From the NCBI GenBank assembly GCA_964385465.1, contig CAYLPJ010000006.1:62001-126000 (forward strand): 64,000 nt of DNA. Reading direction: 5' to 3'. The notes beneath the pieces were generated by a model. It saw only the letters and a program-made list of their open reading frames with translations. It had not been told where the DNA came from and searched no databases. Source of the stretch: CAYLPJ01 sp964385465 (lineage in GTDB: Bacteria > Planctomycetota > Phycisphaerae > SM23-33). A program made the translations under genes and the position numbers. This document shows positions 1 to 9,404 of this stretch, piece after piece (positions within the stretch are counted from its first letter, which is position 1; each line of letters starts with the position of its first letter).

Positions 1-1964
1 TTGTCGGGGTGCTCGATGTCGATCATGACGCCCTCGAGGGGCTCGCCGGCCTCGTTGGCATCTGCCAGCGCCCGCCGCAGGGGCGGCAGGATCACGAGGG
101 GGATCGCCAGCTTGTACCGCTCGGTGGGCCCCCGCATGAGCAGGTCGACGACCTCCTGCTGGGCGGTGGCGCGGATGAGGACATCGGGGCTGGCGACGAG
201 CCCGATGCGGTCGCCGCGCCGCAGGTAGGCCCCGCGGGACCGCTCGATGTTCGGGGCGACCCACTCCCCGGCGAAGGCCGGCTGTATCTCCAGCCGGTCG
301 CGCTGGCGCTCGATGCTCCTGATGCGGTCGTCGAGGGCGGCGATCTTCTCTGCGAGAATCTGTGCCGAGGCCAGGTCCTCGGTCTGGGCGAGTCGCCGCT
401 GGGCGACGAGCCGGCGTCGCTCGGCCAGCAGTTGCTCGTGCTGGGCGGTGAGGTCGTGGCTGACGGCGGCGACAAGCGGCGTGCCGTTGGGCTTGGCGAC
501 CCGGCCGGAATCGAGCGTCTCCCGGACGAAGCCGTCGGTGGCGGCGTGTACGATCTGGACGCGCGTGGGCTCGACGACGCCCTCGATGCGGAAGCGGTCG
601 GGGGCGGGGATGAAGCCGACGCCGCCGATGATCAGTCCCAGCGCCAGCGCGGTGGTCCCGATAGCTCGCGCGCGGACGCGCATCAGCTCCCCGCTGGTCA
701 GCAGGTAGTGGAAGAACTTGCCCAGGGGCACGAGCACCCACGCCACGGCGGCGGCGATGGCCAGCACCGCCCCCAGCAGGAAGAGCTTGTCGGCGATGAA
801 CAGGAGGATGCGGACGCAGATGAACACGCGGTAGACGGTCGAGGCGATGCCGTAGAAGACGAACCAGCCCTTCTCGCCGCCGGTGTGGGCCGGGCAGCGC
901 GCCTGGCGGACGCCCCAGACGTACTTGCGGACGATGTAGTAGATGTACTGCTTGCTCCGCTGGGCGAGGTTGGGGATCTCCAGGATGTCCGAGAGGATGT
1001 AGTACCCGTCGTAGCGGAGCAGCGGGTTGGCGTTGAAGAGGAGGGTCGAGACGCTGGCGATGAACATCGCGTTGTAGCAGATGGTCCGCAGGCCCCCGGG
1101 GCTGACGTTGGCCCAGATGATCGCCGCGATGGCCGCCAGCCCCAACTCGATGAGCATCCCGCCCATGCCGACGAGGATCCGCTGGCGGCGGGAGCGGAAG
1201 GCCCAGGCGCTGGAGGCGTCCACGTAGGGCATGGGGGTGAACACCAGGAACATGATGCCCATGGTGTGGACCTCGCCGCCCGTGCCGGTCCGCCGGCCGA
1301 ACGTCTTGCACATGAACGCGTGCCCGAACTCGTGGCAGACCTTGATGATGATGAAGGCCAGGTAGAGGAAGGGCAGGTTGTCGACGTTCAAAACGGCGTC
1401 GGCGCGGTTGTAGAGGTCCGACCAGTTGTTGATGACGAAGTACAGCCCCGTTCCCGTCAGACCCAGCCACAGCAGCATGCCGAACCAGGTGAACAGCCAG
1501 CTTATGGCCCCGACCCAGCGGTCGAGGAAGTTGTCCGGGTCGATCAGGGGGATGCGGATGAACAGCAGGTTCATCATCACGCCCTGGACCTCCCGGCGGA
1601 CGCGCTTCTGGTAGCGCTTGAACAGCCCCTCGGCGTCGGGGGGCAGTTCGGCCTGGAGGAGGTTGGACGTGTAGAGCTGGCCCAGCAGTTGGATGGCCTC
1701 GCCCTGCGTGGGCGCGCCGTCGCCGAGCTGCTCCTGGCAGATCCGCCAGACCTCCGCCACCGTGTGCTTGCCGTCCAGCAGGGCCACGAACCGGTAGGCC
1801 GCTTCGTTGAGGCGGAAGAACTGGTTGCTGGCCGGGTCCTGGAGAACGTGCCACATCCGCCCGCGGTAGTGCTGGCGGTGAATCTGCACCGTAGAGCGGA
1901 GCTTCGGTCGCAGCTCCGCCACGCGATACCACGATTCGCTGAATGTCGGGCGGTCAACGGGCAC
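1..1964 (-). CDS. PqqD-like / M50 site-2 protease / HlyD-type membrane protein (3' end outside window)
   Basis: Membrane protein of the 'peptide zinc metalloprotease' type. Residues about 20-110 resemble a PqqD-like domain. A polytopic M50 protease core follows, with HEFGH at 211-215 and the third zinc-ligand motif NPLLRYDG at 313-320 (Asp319). The C-terminal part, beyond about residue 460, looks like a periplasmic barrel-sandwich (HlyD) module with a coiled-coil-like arm. The start is GTG at 1964, preceded by GAGGA about seven bases upstream. The gene runs off the left edge after 654 codons, so its C-terminus is unseen. It is third in an operon with two other HlyD-type proteins. By analogy with PqqD/M50/HlyD proteins near peptide-export systems it probably handles or exports a peptide or small molecule; the substrate is unknown. 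Confidence 0.85.
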   Translation of the reverse strand, partial: MPVDRPTFSESWYRVAELRPKLRSTVQIHRQHYRGRMWHVLQDPASNQFFRLNEAAYRFVALLDGKHTVAEVWRICQEQLGDGAPTQGEAIQLLGQLYTSNLLQAELPPDAEGLFKRYQKRVRREVQGVMMNLLFIRIPLIDPDNFLDRWVGAISWLFTWFGMLLWLGLTGTGLYFVINNWSDLYNRADAVLNVDNLPFLYLAFIIIKVCHEFGHAFMCKTFGRRTGTGGEVHTMGIMFLVFTPMPYVDASSAWAFRSRRQRILVGMGGMLIELGLAAIAAIIWANVSPGGLRTICYNAMFIASVSTLLFNANPLLRYDGYYILSDILEIPNLAQRSKQYIYYIVRKYVWGVRQARCPAHTGGEKGWFVFYGIASTVYRVFICVRILLFIADKLFLLGAVLAIAAAVAWVLVPLGKFFHYLLTSGELMRVRARAIGTTALALGLIIGGVGFIPAPDRFRIEGVVEPTRVQIVHAATDGFVRETLDSGRVAKPNGTPLVAAVSHDLTAQHEQLLAERRRLVAQRRLAQTEDLASAQILAEKIAALDDRIRSIERQRDRLEIQPAFAGEWVAPNIERSRGAYLRRGDRIGLVASPDVLIRATAQQEVVDLLMRGPTERYKLAIPLVILPPLRRALADANEAGEPLEGVMIDIEHPD

Positions 1965-2033
1965 GGCGGTTCCTCACGGTGCGGCGAACAGTACGGATTG
2001 CCGGTCTCATGCTTCAGAGCTCAAAGCACGGAT

Positions 2034-2173
2034 ATCAGATTGCAGATTTCAGGTCTCAGACTCCAGATTCCCGATGTCGTATTGCGGTTGTCGGACTGTC
2101 GCAGTCAGATTGTGGTCGTCAGATTGCAGGCCCCGGGCTCTGGCATCCGGGTTCTGGAATCTGATGTCTGAAT
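2034..2173. repeat. Degenerate heptanucleotide array in an operon gap
   Basis: The spacer between the M50 gene and the GAF-HlyD gene can be cut into twenty consecutive 7-bp units, such as ATCAGAT, TGCAGAT, TTCAGGT, CTCAGAC and TCCAGAT. Units drift in the middle (TCGGAC-like). The last three (TCTGGAA, TCTGATG, TCTGAAT) read as the reverse complement of the first ones, so the two ends could pair imperfectly. The stretch is visibly AT-richer than its surroundings. It resembles the heptanucleotide short tandem repeats (STRR) known from heterocystous cyanobacteria in form, not in sequence. Function unknown. Confidence 0.75.
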
Positions 2174-2239
2174 AGTTGATACCCGGGCCCCGGGCTCTGC
2201 CGGCAGCGCCCATCCGATCCGGTCCGGCGGCCGGGCGGC

Positions 2240-4591
2240 TCAGAGCCACAGTTTCATCCGGATCCAGTTGATCAGGTCTCGCGTCCAGAGCACACCGTAG
2301 GGCTTGCGGCCGATGTCGATCTTGCCGACGCCCTGCATTCCCGGGCGCAGCCAGCGGGGGCGGCGTGCGAGCTTCACGCGGACCTTGAAGACGTTCCGCT
2401 GCTCCTGCTGTGCGACCTCGGCGACCGGGTTGATCCGCTCGACGGTGAATTTCACGTGGTCGTCGGGGCGTGCGGTGGTGGCCAGCTCGCCGGAGAGCTT
2501 CTCGCCCTGTTCCGCGAGCTTGGCCTGGGCGTCCTGGACCTCGGCGATCATGTGCTCGGGGATGGACAGTTCGGCGCGGAGGTTGGCCAGCGCGGCGATC
2601 TCGAAGAGCACGTCGCCGGTCTTGGCCGGGGCGCCGATCTGCTTCTGGAGGTCCCCGGAGACGACGTAGCCGTCGATGGGCGAGACGATGACGGCCTGGG
2701 CGATGCGGTGCTCGAGCAGGCGGATTCGCGCCGAGACCTGGTCGGCCTGGGCGTGGGCGATCTGCGCCTCGGCGCGCTTGTCCTCGCGCATGGCGGCGGC
2801 GGCCTTCTTGAGATAGCCGATCTTCTCGGCCCGGGCGCTGCTGAGCTCCAGCCGCAGCTCCGCGGTCTCCAGCGAGCCCAGTACCGTCGGGCCGGGCCGG
2901 AGAAGCCCCGGCAGGGCCGAGGCCAGCAGCGAGCGGTTCAGCTCGACCAGCCGGTCGCCGGCGAGCCCGCCCTCCCGCAGGTCGGCCAGCAGGTCCTTCT
3001 GGCGGTCGGTGGGGTCGAGGTTGGCGAACGCGTCGGCGTCGTAGAAGGCCTCCCCGGCCATGGCGGCGTTCAGTTCGCCCAGCAGGAGCTTTCGGGCCGG
3101 CTCGGGCACGCCGTCCATCGCGGCGCGGACGGCGTCCTCGGGATCGGTGCTGACCGTCTGCCGGATCGCGCTGCGCGCGTCCGGGCTCAACATGCCCCAG
3201 ACGTGGGCGGCCGGGGTGTTCTCGCCGGCCTGCGAGGCCGCCAGCAGCTCCACCAGCAGGCCGGGCCAGTTGGCGACGTCGGCGTCGCCGAGGCGCCACG
3301 GAGGCCTCTCGCCGTCGGCCCCGATGACGACGTCCCCGGGGCTGACGTACGCGGCCTCGAGGTAGCCGTCGAACGGCGTGGGCACGATGCGGTGCTTGAC
3401 GGCCTGGAAGACGAAGGGCCCTTCGGCGCGGAAGGGGCCGTGGACGAACGTCAGCAGCATGGCGGCGACGAACACGCCGATGACGGCCAGCTTGATCCAC
3501 GTGTGCTTGGGGCCGAGCACGACGGCCAGCGCGTTCCGGGCGGTAGCGGCGGCGCGGGCGCCGACCCAGCGGTCCTGTCGATACAGGCTCACCAGCCGCG
3601 GGGCCGCCAGGTCGCACGCCAGGCGCAGCGATTCGATCTCGTCGAGCCCGAAGGGGTCGTCGGAGGACCGCTCCAGGGTCAGCACGGCCGCGACGTCCCC
3701 TTCGCGGCGAAGCGGCAGGCTCAGTATGGCGGTGGGGCCGTGGCGCTTGGACAGCTCGCCGGCGGCGCGGGCGACGAAGGTGGCCTCCTGCGGCGGGGGG
3801 TAGAGGACCTCGACGTCCTGGTCGAGGGTCTCCTCCATGGCCGCCTCGATGTCCTGGACGAGCTTCATCTTGCGGCTGAACTTCTCGGTGTGGCTCATGG
3901 CCTTGAGCTGGACGTATCGGCCCTTGAGGAAGCCCAGGGAGACGCGGTCGCAGTTCCAGCGGCTGGCGATCTCGTTGCAGAACGCCATGGCCGAGCCCTT
4001 GAAGCGGTCGTGCTCGTTGACCGCGGCGGTGGTTTCCATGGCCAGGCGGAGGCGGCGGAGGTCGCCCTGGCGCTGCTGGAGCGTCAGGCGCATCTCGTAG
4101 AGGCTCAGGAGGCTGACGGTCAGCTCCAGGCGCTGCTGGCTGGCGGCGAGGACGCGCTGGTCGGCGCTGGCGACGAGGAAGGCCGCCATGCCCAGCACGC
4201 CGCTTCCGCCGCGAAGGGGCAGCAGGACCAGGTGCTGGCCGGCCGGCTGGCCGTACAGATCGTCGCTGGACTGCACCGGGCGGATGACGGTCTTGCCGCC
4301 CTGGACGATCTGCGGTGCGGCCTCGGCCGACTGGGCCAGCCAGACCGGCGCCGTCTGCCCCGGCGCCGGCTGAGGATACACCGCCAGAATCTCCGTGCCC
4401 CGCTGCGGGTTCACCCGGAGGATCGCGCCGCTCTTGGCCGAGGCGAGGTGGCACTGGACGGCCAGGAGGTTCACGAGGAACTGCTCCGGCGGGCCGTCGA
4501 AGCGGCTGAGGCGGTCGATCATCTCGACCATCGTCGGCCGGGCCTTCTCGCTGGTCTCTTCCGACACCGGTGTGGAATGATTCACTGTCAT
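2240..4591 (-). CDS. GAF-GAF-transmembrane-HlyD fusion protein
   Basis: A 783-residue protein with an unusual order of parts. Two GAF-like segments (about 30-165 and 180-335) come first, then one transmembrane helix (about 366-384), then a HlyD/periplasmic-adaptor part with a split barrel-sandwich (about 395-420 and 610-660), a helical arm and a C-terminal beta-barrel. The topology implied is a cytoplasmic sensor joined through the inner membrane to a periplasmic adaptor. The start at 4591 (MTVNHS) is chosen because the longer open frame upstream overlaps the neighbouring adaptor gene. It lies 50 bases after that gene and 275 bases before the M50 gene, in one operon. The GAF ligand and the transported substrate are unknown. 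Confidence 0.8.
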   Translation of the reverse strand: MTVNHSTPVSEETSEKARPTMVEMIDRLSRFDGPPEQFLVNLLAVQCHLASAKSGAILRVNPQRGTEILAVYPQPAPGQTAPVWLAQSAEAAPQIVQGGKTVIRPVQSSDDLYGQPAGQHLVLLPLRGGSGVLGMAAFLVASADQRVLAASQQRLELTVSLLSLYEMRLTLQQRQGDLRRLRLAMETTAAVNEHDRFKGSAMAFCNEIASRWNCDRVSLGFLKGRYVQLKAMSHTEKFSRKMKLVQDIEAAMEETLDQDVEVLYPPPQEATFVARAAGELSKRHGPTAILSLPLRREGDVAAVLTLERSSDDPFGLDEIESLRLACDLAAPRLVSLYRQDRWVGARAAATARNALAVVLGPKHTWIKLAVIGVFVAAMLLTFVHGPFRAEGPFVFQAVKHRIVPTPFDGYLEAAYVSPGDVVIGADGERPPWRLGDADVANWPGLLVELLAASQAGENTPAAHVWGMLSPDARSAIRQTVSTDPEDAVRAAMDGVPEPARKLLLGELNAAMAGEAFYDADAFANLDPTDRQKDLLADLREGGLAGDRLVELNRSLLASALPGLLRPGPTVLGSLETAELRLELSSARAEKIGYLKKAAAAMREDKRAEAQIAHAQADQVSARIRLLEHRIAQAVIVSPIDGYVVSGDLQKQIGAPAKTGDVLFEIAALANLRAELSIPEHMIAEVQDAQAKLAEQGEKLSGELATTARPDDHVKFTVERINPVAEVAQQEQRNVFKVRVKLARRPRWLRPGMQGVGKIDIGRKPYGVLWTRDLINWIRMKLWL

Positions 4592-4641
4592 GGGCGTTCT
4601 CGGATGCCCCGCCCGGGCCTCGGGCCCGGCAGGGCGGTTGG

Positions 4642-5529
4642 TCAGGAGTCGCCCGGCTGTCGGGCCGGTGCGGCCGGGCCGGCGGGGGCCTGGCCCCGGG
4701 CCGCCCGCACCTGCGGAAAGCTCACGTAGACGTGCTCGCCGGCGGGTCGGCCGCCGGCATTGGGCGCCTCGACGCGGACGGTCAGCGTCCCGCTGGCCGA
4801 GTCGGCCACGGCGGCGATGTGGATGATGCTCGCGGCGACCTTGGGCATCTTGCCGGCATCGGCGGCGGGGAACTCGACGACGGCGTTGTCCGAGCCGGTC
4901 TCCAGCCGCCGGGCCTGCGTGAGGGGCACGGGGACGTCGACCCAGAGCGGGTCGATCTTGACCACCTGGATGATCTTCTCCATCGCGTCGGCGGACTCGC
5001 CCGGCTCCAGCAGCACGCGCTCGACGACGCCGTCGATCGGCGAGGTGATCCGCATGCGGTCGATCTGGATCTTCGCCTCGTTGTACTTCATCTCCGCCTG
5101 GCGGTGCTCGAATTCCGCCAGCTTCAGCGACAGCTCCGAGATCGTCACGTCCAACTTCGCGTGCTCGACCTCCAGCTCCGTCGCCGCGCCCTGCTTGTGC
5201 GCCCACTCGATCTTCTTCAGGTCCACCCGGCGCTGGGCGAGCTGGGCGTCGGCGGCGAGCACGCGCGTCTCGTCCTCGGCCTGGGCCTTCAGTTGGGCCA
5301 GTTGGGCGAGCTCGGCTTCGTCGTCGAGGCGGATGAGCTCGTCGCCGGCCTTGACCCGGTCGCCTTCCTTGACCAGCACCTTGGCCACGCGTCCCGGCCG
5401 CACGAAGGACAGGATCGCGTCCTCGCTCGGGCGCGTGATCGCCTCGATCCGCTCCTGGCCCGCCGCCGGGGCGGCGGTCGGCGCCAGCACAGCGATGACC
5501 GCAAGCGTCGCTTTTGCAAACGTCTGCAT
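4642..5529 (-). CDS. HlyD-family periplasmic adaptor (membrane fusion protein)
   Basis: A 295-residue secreted adaptor. The signal peptide (MQTFAKATLAVIAVLAP) is followed by a barrel-sandwich half (about 30-70), a long alpha-hairpin rich in Glu, Ala and Lys (about 75-150), the second barrel-sandwich half with RITSPIDGVVERV, and a beta-barrel. This is the layout of RND/ABC efflux adaptors, though it is short for the family. The start at 5529 has AGGAAGG a few bases upstream and gives a clean signal peptide, while the longer frame to 5727 does not. First gene of the operon. A candidate promoter lies at 5580-5608. No inner-membrane pump or outer-membrane channel gene is visible in the window. 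Confidence 0.85.
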   Translation of the reverse strand: MQTFAKATLAVIAVLAPTAAPAAGQERIEAITRPSEDAILSFVRPGRVAKVLVKEGDRVKAGDELIRLDDEAELAQLAQLKAQAEDETRVLAADAQLAQRRVDLKKIEWAHKQGAATELEVEHAKLDVTISELSLKLAEFEHRQAEMKYNEAKIQIDRMRITSPIDGVVERVLLEPGESADAMEKIIQVVKIDPLWVDVPVPLTQARRLETGSDNAVVEFPAADAGKMPKVAASIIHIAAVADSASGTLTVRVEAPNAGGRPAGEHVYVSFPQVRAARGQAPAGPAAPARQPGDS

Positions 5530-5579
5530 GACAGCCTTCCTGTTGACAGGGACTGGATCACAGAGAGAAACCCAGTATG

Positions 5580-5608
5580 AGTATCGTTCAATAGGAGGGG
5601 TGAGACAA
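5580..5608 (-). promoter_or_regulatory. Candidate sigma-70 promoter of the HlyD/M50 operon
   Basis: On the minus strand TTGTCT (5603-5608) and GATACT (5580-5585) are 17 bp apart, ahead of the adaptor gene. No well-spaced sigma-54 promoter was found here despite the adjacent sigma-54 activator; the nearest GG...GC pair is one base too wide. Confidence 0.45.
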
Positions 5609-5661
5609 GCAAAATCGCCTTCCGCGGCGGTGTCGCGGTGTCGGCATCCCCGGAAACGCCC

Positions 5662-5691
5662 TTGACCTGCGCGGCGCGGCGGTGCGATACT
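5662..5691 (+). promoter_or_regulatory. Candidate sigma-70 promoter of the sigma-54 activator gene
   Basis: TTGACC (5662-5667) and GATACT (5686-5691) are separated by 18 bp, about 42 bases before the ATG at 5733. This is one of the best -35/-10 matches in the window. Confidence 0.55.
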
Positions 5692-5732
5692 TGCGCCGGT
5701 CCGGTTCATCTCGCTCGCAGGGAACACCGCAT

Positions 5733-7253
<1,521 letters not shown>

Positions 7254-7273
7254 GATCGCCCGCCGAGGCGCCC

Positions 7274-7294
7274 GGCCCGGGCAACCCCCGGGCC
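7274..7294. terminator. GC-rich hairpin after the activator gene
   Basis: A perfect 8-bp stem (GGCCCGGG paired with CCCGGGCC) with a five-base loop lies 20 bases after the stop codon. No T-run follows, so it is only a candidate terminator or transcript-stabilising hairpin. Confidence 0.35.
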
Positions 7295-7434
7295 AGGGCC
7301 GCGAGGGCCCGTGCGGGGCCTTCGGGCAGGGGGCCGCGCCTGCCCCGACAGGCCGCGAATGCCGAATAGCGCCTTCCCGCCCGCCGTCCCGCCCGCTACA
7401 CTTCGGGCTTTCCCTGACCACCAGGAGTACCCCG

Positions 7435-8247
7435 ATGAAAGCGTCCGTGAGTAGCTGGAGTTATCGCGAGCGGTTCAACAGCGGCGAGATGGACCTGATG
7501 AGCTTCCTGGACGAGGCGGCCCGCATCGGCGCCGACGGGTTCGAGATCTTCGCCAGGCACTACGACCACGGCAAGGCGGCCGAGCAGCTCGGCGAGGCCG
7601 TCGAAAAGGGCCGCCGGCTCGGGCTGGAGGTCGCCTCGCTGATCGCCGCCAACGACTTCGCCTGCCCCGGTGCCGCCGACCGCGCCGAGCAGGTCGCCCG
7701 GTTCGTCCGCTGCATCGAGGCCGCCGGGGCCGCCGGGATCGAGCGGATCAACTGCTTCACCGGGCACCACGGCGACGGCCAGGACCCGTTCATGGAGGCC
7801 GCCCGCGTCGTCGACGCCTTCCGCGAGGTCGCCCCGCTGGCCGAGGAGAAGGGCGTGAAGCTGTGCGTGGAGAACCACAGCAGCGTCAACCGCGACGCCG
7901 ACGGGCTGCTGGCCATCCTCCGCGCCGTCGGCAGCGACGCCATGCGGACCAACCCCGACCCCAGCAACTTCGTCCGCGGCTTCCAGCAGCGGCCCGAGCC
8001 CGAACGCGAGCCGATCTACTCCGAGACCGCCAAGATCGCGCCCCTGGCCGCCAACGCCCACCTCAAGGTCGGCGACTTCACCGACGACGGCGAGCACGCC
8101 TTCCTCGACGTCGGGCGCATCGTCGAGATCTTCAAGCAGGCCGGCTACGAAGGGCACGTCTCGCTGGAAGTCTACGGCCGGGAGCACTCCCAGAACCCCG
8201 CCGACGTCTGCTCCAAGGGCCTGGCGCTGCTGCGGAAGCACATGTAG
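7435..8247 (+). CDS. Sugar phosphate isomerase/epimerase family TIM barrel
   Basis: A 270-residue cytoplasmic protein of the xylose-isomerase-like TIM-barrel (AP endonuclease 2) superfamily. Typical elements are the N-terminal SSWSY strand, a GADGFEIFA strand, the metal-binding strand VKLCVENHSS (about 140-150), the DPSNF strand (about 178) and the terminal GHVSLEVYGRE strand with its metal-ligand Glu. It starts at ATG with CAGGAG upstream. Members isomerise or epimerise sugars or inositol derivatives; the substrate cannot be read from sequence. An APH-type kinase gene follows after 22 bases, suggesting joint use of one small polar substrate. Confidence 0.85.
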   Translation: MKASVSSWSYRERFNSGEMDLMSFLDEAARIGADGFEIFARHYDHGKAAEQLGEAVEKGRRLGLEVASLIAANDFACPGAADRAEQVARFVRCIEAAGAAGIERINCFTGHHGDGQDPFMEAARVVDAFREVAPLAEEKGVKLCVENHSSVNRDADGLLAILRAVGSDAMRTNPDPSNFVRGFQQRPEPEREPIYSETAKIAPLAANAHLKVGDFTDDGEHAFLDVGRIVEIFKQAGYEGHVSLEVYGREHSQNPADVCSKGLALLRKHM

Positions 8248-8269
8248 GCGGCCCCGGCGGACTGGTGCC

Positions 8270-9244
8270 ATGAACCTCACGGAAGAACAGGCCGGCGACC
8301 TGGTCGCGGGGCAGCTCGGGCCGGGCCCCTGGCGGTGCCGGCGCTTCGGGGCCGGAAAGTTCTCCGAGACCTTCGACTGCACCGGGCCCGCCGGGCGCCA
8401 CGTCCTCCGCGTCGCCCCGCCGGATTCGGTGCTCCAGTTGTTCTACGAGCGGCGGATGATGCGTCAGGAGCCGGCCATCCACGAGCGCCTTCTGACCGAG
8501 ACGTCCGTGCCCGTTCCGCCGATCGCCGCCCACGACTTCTCCCGCGAGCGGATCGACCGCGACTACCTGCTGATGCCCTTCCTGCCCGGCGAGGTGATCG
8601 GCTCGGCGGGGCTGTCGGGCCGGGCCGAGGCCCGCGCCTTCCGCCAGTGGGGGCGGTACGTCGCGGAGGTCCACTCGCTGACCGACCCGGGCGGGCGGTT
8701 CGGCTACCTCGGCGAGCACCGCTGCATGGACCCGCAGCCCACCTGGGCCGACGCGTTCCGCGAGATGGTCCGCCTGGAGCTGGAGGACATCGTCGGCTGC
8801 GGCGTCTACGACCGCCCGACGGCCGATGACGCCCTGGCCCTGCTGGACGACAACATGGACGCCTTCGCAGGCCACTGCGACACCTCCCGGCTGCTGCACG
8901 GCGACCTGTGGGTGACCAACCTGCTGGTCGAGCAGGACGGCACGGTCACCGGCGTGATCGACTTCGACCGCGCCTGCTGGGGGGACGTCGAGTGGGACCT
9001 GGCCATCGCCGAGTACTGCGGCGTCACCCGCCCGACGTTCTGGGAAGGCTACGGCCGCGTGGTCGAGACCCACGCCGGCCCCGCGGCCGTGCGGCGGATG
9101 TTCTACCTGCTCTACGAGCATCAGAAGTACATCGTGATCTCGATGAGCAGCCGCCGCGACGACCCCGCCCGCGCCCGCCGCTACGCCGAGCAGAGCCAGG
9201 CCGTCATGGCCCGCTTCCGCCGCACGGGCCGGCCGGAGTTCTGA
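8270..9244 (+). CDS. Aminoglycoside phosphotransferase (APH)-family kinase
   Basis: A 324-residue protein with the APH/choline-kinase fold. The catalytic loop LLHGDLWVTNLL has His210, Asp212 and Asn217, and the metal-binding motif VIDFDRACWGD has Asp231 and is followed by VEWDLAIAEY. The N-lobe has a nucleotide-loop-like stretch and an FLPGEVIGS hinge. The pattern is closest to fructosamine-kinase or homoserine-kinase-like members of the superfamily. A resistance role is not implied. It sits 22 bases after the TIM-barrel gene and is probably co-transcribed; no strong ribosome site is visible. Substrate unknown. Confidence 0.85.
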   Translation: MNLTEEQAGDLVAGQLGPGPWRCRRFGAGKFSETFDCTGPAGRHVLRVAPPDSVLQLFYERRMMRQEPAIHERLLTETSVPVPPIAAHDFSRERIDRDYLLMPFLPGEVIGSAGLSGRAEARAFRQWGRYVAEVHSLTDPGGRFGYLGEHRCMDPQPTWADAFREMVRLELEDIVGCGVYDRPTADDALALLDDNMDAFAGHCDTSRLLHGDLWVTNLLVEQDGTVTGVIDFDRACWGDVEWDLAIAEYCGVTRPTFWEGYGRVVETHAGPAAVRRMFYLLYEHQKYIVISMSSRRDDPARARRYAEQSQAVMARFRRTGRPEF

Positions 9245-9404
9245 GGGAACTGCCCGCATCGAGCCGAACACGGGGAAACCACCCCGCGATCCCGGTACAA
9301 TGCCCATATCGCGCTCGGCGGCCGGGGGGTTCGTCGCAACCCGCCGTCGGGTCCGACGTTCAAGGCGCGGCCGCGGACACCGCCGGCCCTGGAGAACCAA
9401 CACG

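Noticed and set aside
9..2171. 720-residue open frame on the plus strand
   Set aside because: It is the antisense shadow of the M50/PqqD gene. The minus strand shows HEFGH and NPLLRYDG motifs and a proper GTG start, while the plus frame is low-complexity Asp/Gly/Pro/Arg.
5586..5640. Sigma-54 promoter for the HlyD operon
   Set aside because: The nearest GG...GC pair has 11 rather than 10 intervening bases and a poor surrounding match.
8270..9244. Aminoglycoside resistance gene
   Set aside because: The APH fold is shared by many metabolic kinases, and the context is a sugar isomerase, not a resistance or mobile region.
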